Assembly (NCBI GenBank): GCA_013911975.1 | Contig: JACESF010000009.1 | Span: 25,406-89,405 of the forward strand | Source of the DNA: Hyphomicrobiales bacterium | GTDB taxonomy: Bacteria > Pseudomonadota > Alphaproteobacteria > Rhizobiales > Xanthobacteraceae | DNA: 64,000 nt | Direction: 5' to 3' | In this document: one piece after another, positions 60,945 to 64,000 of the stretch | Position numbering within the stretch: the stretch's first letter is position 1 | Layout of the letters: each line of letters opens with the position of its first letter | Made by a program: the position numbers and the translations under genes | Notes under the pieces: generated by a model | What the model was told of the DNA's origin: nothing | Database searches by the model: none | Seen by the model: the letters and a program-made list of their open reading frames with translations, nothing else

Positions 60945-61736
60945 TCAGCCGCGCGCGGCCACGGTCCGGTCGGCGGTGTTTCGGCCCACCGTGAGGCCGA
61001 TCCAGGCATCCAGGAACCCATCCAGCCAGCGGCAGACCGCCGGATCATATTGCGACCATCCCGCGTGATGCGCCTCGGCGGGCTGGGCGCCGGGATGGGT
61101 GAGGCGCTCGGCGCCCACCGTGGTCCACCGGCACATCATCGCCTGCGTCACCTCGGGGTGGAATTGCAGCGCATAGGCCGATGAGCCGTACCGGAACGCC
61201 TGGTTGGGAAAGACATCGCCTGCGGCCAGCAATTGCGCGCCCTGCGGCAGGTCGAAGCCCTCCGCATGCCAGTGATAGACATGGCTCGGCCAGGGCAGCA
61301 GGCCCGCGCCGACAGGCGTCGGGCGCAGGGGATAATAGCCGCGCTCGCACAGCCCGTCCCGATGGCGGCCCACCTGCGCGCCCAGTGCCCGCGCCATGAG
61401 CTGCGCGCCGAGGCAGATGCCCAGCAGCGGCACCTCTCGCGCCATGGCGCGGCCGACAAGGTCGAGTTCGGCGCGGATATAATCGTGGGTGTCGTTGGCG
61501 CTCTGCGGCCCGCCGAACACGACGATGGCGGAATAGTCGGCCAAGCAGCAGGGCAGGGGATCGCCGACGGCGGGGCGGCGGGGCTCGAGCGTGAAGCCGC
61601 GCCGTTCCAGGCGCTCGCCCAGGCGGCCCGGCACGGAATGGGCCTGGTGCAGAATGACGAGGATGCGGCGCTGAGCGCCCGGCTCCCAGGCCGGCTCGAT
61701 GTCCGGCGTCAGATCGTCAGTTGCGTCTCGGTCCAC
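60945..61736 (-). CDS. Class I glutamine amidotransferase-like protein
   Basis: A 263-residue protein with the triad of class I glutaminases: Cys108 in LLGICLGAQLMA, His193 and Glu195 in LQFHPEVT. The N-terminal part has IVVFGGPQSANDTHDYI. Stand-alone proteins of this type resemble GMP synthase amidotransferase domains or gamma-glutamyl hydrolases of polyamine breakdown (PuuD-like). The partner and substrate are not known. It overlaps the TerB-like gene by 20 bases, so the two are co-expressed. Confidence 0.88.
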   Translation of the reverse strand: MDRDATDDLTPDIEPAWEPGAQRRILVILHQAHSVPGRLGERLERRGFTLEPRRPAVGDPLPCCLADYSAIVVFGGPQSANDTHDYIRAELDLVGRAMAREVPLLGICLGAQLMARALGAQVGRHRDGLCERGYYPLRPTPVGAGLLPWPSHVYHWHAEGFDLPQGAQLLAAGDVFPNQAFRYGSSAYALQFHPEVTQAMMCRWTTVGAERLTHPGAQPAEAHHAGWSQYDPAVCRWLDGFLDAWIGLTVGRNTADRTVAARG

Positions 61737-62202
61737 TGTCGCCTTCCGCCTCCTCTCGAACCTCCCGACGGATCCGCACCCGGTCGCGGGAGCCCACGTT
61801 CAGCAGTTCCGCCGCGCGCCAGACCAGATTGTCTTCGAACTCGGTCAGCCCGCCATCGGCATAGGCCACCTCGAACATCATCTCCACGATGCGCAGCCGG
61901 CCCTCGTCGTCGAGGGCGCGGTTGAGCACGCTGGTGAAGGCATAGAGGTCCACCGCCTCGGCATCCTTGGCGATGGCCAGTTCCACCAGCGCGTCGGTAT
62001 CGGCGGCGCTGAGCTGGAAGCGCTCCGAGAGGATGCGCTGGACGATCTCGCGCTCCGACTGCGTCACCGCGCCGTCGATGGACATGACATGGACCAGAAG
62101 CGCGGCGGCGGCGAGGCGATGGTCATTCTCCTCGAAGGCCTGCGTGTCGCGGCTTCCACCCGTGATGTCGGCGATGAAGTCGGAGAGGACACGGAACATC
62201 AA
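61717..62202 (-). CDS. TerB-like (tellurite resistance/Co-chaperone DjlA N-domain-like) protein
   Basis: A 161-residue all-helical protein. The TerB-like core has HRLAAAALLVHVMSIDGAVTQSERE and FEVAYADGGLTEFEDNLVWRAAELL; the repeated acidic pattern (SIDGAVTQSERE, YADGGLTEFED) is the metal-binding feature of the family. The role in this group is unknown despite the name; small TerB-like proteins are widespread in alphaproteobacteria. It is translated first in a two-gene operon with the amidotransferase. Confidence 0.85.
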   Translation of the reverse strand: MMFRVLSDFIADITGGSRDTQAFEENDHRLAAAALLVHVMSIDGAVTQSEREIVQRILSERFQLSAADTDALVELAIAKDAEAVDLYAFTSVLNRALDDEGRLRIVEMMFEVAYADGGLTEFEDNLVWRAAELLNVGSRDRVRIRREVREEAEGDSGPRRN

Positions 62203-62329
62203 ATTCCCCTGCGGAGGCCCTTAAGGGACGGTGCCATAACCATCCGTGCTCAAACAAGCATCACGCGGGCCAACCAGCGCCGGGGCTGCACTTCTTTCGC
62301 GCAGTGTGACTTTCCTGCTGCGCAGCACC

Positions 62330-62596
62330 CTATTGCGGAGTCTGGGGGGCGGGCATGCGGGAGCGGTAATCGTTCTGGATCCGCGTCGTCGAATCCCCTT
62401 CGCCCGGGCGCGGGGTGCGCATGGGCGGCTGGGCGAGGTTCTGGCGCGGCGCCGGGGGCGACATGTTCTGCCCGGGGACGCCGGGCGAGGGCCCGGTCTG
62501 CGGCACGACGATGGTGCGCGTCTGGGCCGAGGCGGTCAGCGCACCGGAAACGGCCAGCACGGCCGCCAGGGCGGCGATCTTGATCCTGCGCGACAT
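62330..62596 (-). CDS. Small exported Pro/Gln/Arg-rich protein, 88 aa
   Basis: ATG 62596 has GGAGG at spacing 6 (a second ATG directly before it is at spacing 3). The first 24 residues form a clear signal peptide (MSRRIKIAALAAVLAVSGAL, cleavage after ASA), so the mature protein of about 64 residues is periplasmic or outer. It is low-complexity, rich in Pro, Gln, Arg and Thr (PGQNMSPPAPRQNLAQPP), and probably disordered. The open frame continues upstream to 63493 through unrelated sequence that overlaps other genes; that extension is not coding. Function unknown. Confidence 0.7.
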   Translation of the reverse strand: MSRRIKIAALAAVLAVSGALTASAQTRTIVVPQTGPSPGVPGQNMSPPAPRQNLAQPPMRTPRPGEGDSTTRIQNDYRSRMPAPQTPQ

Positions 62597-62854
62597 CATG
62601 GTCCTCCGGAGACAGGCGCTGCCCCTAACACATAGGCAATCCTCTGTCGTGCGCCAGGGGCACCCCGGCGGCGGGTCGCTCGCTGATGCCGGATGTGAAA
62701 GGTAAAGTTCCAGCATCGCCCCTAAGGTCAAGATCATGCTTGCGATGTCGCGAAGAATTGTGCGGAACGAACCTGTGCGGTGAGCGTTTTCGTCACCGTA
62801 ATCCAATGCAACTGGCGCGCTGCGATGGCGTGCCGGAAGAACAGGGAGATCCCC

Positions 62855-63403
62855 ATGCGCAATCGTATGCTGACTGCCGTCGCTCTTTCCGCGCTGATCG
62901 CCGCTCCGGCGTTCGCCCAGTCCACGGCGCCCACGCCGTCCAACAATGCCACCACGCCTCCGGCGACCACCGCCCCTGCCCCCGGCGCGGCCGATGGCGC
63001 CCTCAAGATGAAGCCCGCCACGAGCGCTGCCGCCACGGGCACCTTCATCGACGCCCAGGATCGCGAGCAGTGGCTCGCCACCAACCTGATCGGCACCTCG
63101 GTGCGCGGCGCCTCCGACGAGAATCTCGGCGAGGTGAACGACGTTCTGATGGACCGCAACGGCAATGTGGTGGGCGCCGTGATCGGCGTCGGCGGCTTCC
63201 TCGGCGTCGGCGAGAAGGATGTCGCCGTCCCCTTCAACTCGCTGGAACTGGTCCGCAACTCGGACGGCGAGAAGCTGGTGCTCCGCAAGACCAAGGACGA
63301 GCTGAAGGCCGCGCCGGAGTTCAAGGAATATTCCGCCACTCCTCCGGCCGCTTCGGGCTCCTCCACTGCCCCCATGTCGTCGCCGCCCGCTTCGGCGCGC
63401 TGA
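62855..63403 (+). CDS. PRC-barrel domain protein with signal peptide
   Basis: A 182-residue exported protein. The signal peptide (MRNRMLTAVALSALIAAPAF, cleavage after AFA near residue 21) is followed by a Pro/Thr/Ala-rich linker and a PRC-barrel domain at about 75-155 (LIGTSVRGASDENLGEVNDVLMDRNGNVVGAVIGVGG...VAVPFNSLEL). The tail is Ser/Pro-rich. ATG 62855 has AGGGAG at spacing 7. PRC-barrel proteins of this type are common and stress-linked in Hyphomicrobiales, but their job is unknown. A terminator follows. Confidence 0.88.
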   Translation: MRNRMLTAVALSALIAAPAFAQSTAPTPSNNATTPPATTAPAPGAADGALKMKPATSAAATGTFIDAQDREQWLATNLIGTSVRGASDENLGEVNDVLMDRNGNVVGAVIGVGGFLGVGEKDVAVPFNSLELVRNSDGEKLVLRKTKDELKAAPEFKEYSATPPAASGSSTAPMSSPPASAR

Positions 63404-63435
63404 CCCCTTCCGGCCCGGCCGGACATCCAGTGATC

Positions 63436-63471
63436 GGGCGGCGGTCCTCCGGGACCGCCGCCCTTTCGTTT
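63436..63471 (+). terminator. Intrinsic terminator after the PRC-barrel gene
   Basis: Twelve-base perfect arms GGGCGGCGGTCC/GGACCGCCGCCC with a 4-base loop, followed by TTTCGTTT, 32 bp after the stop. Confidence 0.85.
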
Positions 63472-63570
63472 GGGTGCCACGCTCGCGACGCATTTTGCGG
63501 GTGCCCTAACGCGGCCACCGCGACGCCCGCGGTCGGTTATCGCGAGGTGGGATCGGGAAGGGCGGAGCAC

Positions 63571-63969
63571 GTGAGCACGAGGCCGGACGCCTGCGGGGCC
63601 ATTCTCCTGGTGGAGGATGAGCCGTTCGTCGCCATCATGGCGCAGCAGATCCTGGAGGAGGACGGCTTCCGGGTGACGCTGGCCGCCAGCGGCGCCGATG
63701 CCCTTGCGCTCGCGGGGGCGCCGGGCGCGCGCATCCGCGCCGCCATCGTCGATTTCGGCCTGCCGGACATGAATGGAGACGAGGTGGTGCGCGGCCTGCG
63801 CACCCTGTATCCGGCGCTGCCGGTCCTGGTCGCGTCCGGCTACGGCATCCCGGAATTGCGTTCGGTGTTTGGGGAAGGGCGCGGTATGCGCTTCGTCAGC
63901 AAGCCCTATGACGGCGCCGGCCTGAAGGACGGCCTCGCGCATCTGGGGATCATGGCTGGAGAGGGGTGA
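63571..63969 (+). CDS. Stand-alone response-regulator receiver protein
   Basis: A single receiver domain of 132 residues with no output domain. The acidic pair is in LLVEDEPF, the phospho-Asp in AAIVDFGLPDMNG, the switch Ser in LVASGYG and the conserved Lys in VSKPYD. GTG 63571 has GGAG close upstream; GTG 63547 is in frame and also possible. The open frame extends back to 62686, but that part overlaps the PRC-barrel gene in another frame and is not coding. It may relay phosphate in a phosphorelay or act by binding a partner, like CpdR or DivK. The cognate kinase is not next to it. Confidence 0.85.
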   Translation: MSTRPDACGAILLVEDEPFVAIMAQQILEEDGFRVTLAASGADALALAGAPGARIRAAIVDFGLPDMNGDEVVRGLRTLYPALPVLVASGYGIPELRSVFGEGRGMRFVSKPYDGAGLKDGLAHLGIMAGEG

Positions 63970-64000
63970 GCGGCGGTCGCGTCGAAAGCCGGGGAGGGGG

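Noticed and set aside
62686..63570. Upstream extension of the receiver protein to 427 residues
   Set aside because: It overlaps the PRC-barrel gene in another frame and crosses its terminator; the translation there is low-complexity Arg/Gly-rich. A GTG start at 63571 with its own ribosome site explains the receiver domain.

Overview
The window is about 70% GC with no plasmid, phage or insertion-sequence genes. Its gene content (ubiE-ubiB, coaBC-dut, a DivL-type pseudokinase, a tsaE-amgK fusion with murU, addB-addA-trxA, mutM, rmuC, def-fmt-truA) points to the chromosome of an alphaproteobacterium of the Hyphomicrobiales, most like the Xanthobacteraceae. That placement is an inference from gene families and order, not from a search.

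Left part, 1-24.1 kb, is mostly housekeeping. It opens with the 3' part of a transporter-fused hybrid histidine kinase and a small gene behind a dyad. Ubiquinone genes ubiE and ubiB follow, then an acetyltransferase, coaBC-dut, an Rrf2 regulator with cysK, and a run of overlapping genes: divL, tsaE-amgK, murU, and (after a possible leader ORF) addB-addA. Then come trxA and a membrane diguanylate cyclase.

Middle part, 24.2-54.4 kb, is catabolic and accessory. It holds two NitT/TauT-type ABC transporters, each split over separate transcription units. System 1 is a leftward operon (cupin, FAH-family enzyme, ATPase, permease), a TetR regulator with a gamma-glutamyltransferase, and a binding protein. 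These units share a 14-bp operator core, which forms a perfect 38-bp palindrome before the binding protein. System 2 is an IclR regulator, a rightward operon (permease, ATPase, C45-type amidohydrolase, polysaccharide deacetylase, Gfo/Idh oxidoreductase) and, 9 kb away, a leftward binding protein with an S15/CocE hydrolase. Both system 2 operons carry a 50-bp element identical at 40 positions and in the same orientation to the genes; each element is followed by a short ORF ending in an ATGA overlap with the first structural gene. Between and after them lie a coiled-coil protein, gabT, an NTF2-like protein, an orphan branched-chain-type binding protein, and a CoA-thioester cluster: class III CoA-transferase plus crotonase, divergent from a GAF/PucR-type regulator followed by a class II (degradative-type) HMG-CoA reductase. 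A periplasmic double alpha/beta hydrolase and a single alpha/beta hydrolase close this part.

Right part, 54.6-64 kb, returns to core genes: tRNA-Leu(CAG), a crotonase, mutM, rmuC, def-fmt-truA, a class I glutamine amidotransferase with a TerB-like protein, two small exported proteins and a stand-alone receiver protein. The most interesting material is the operator-linked split transporter island and the HMG-CoA reductase cluster.
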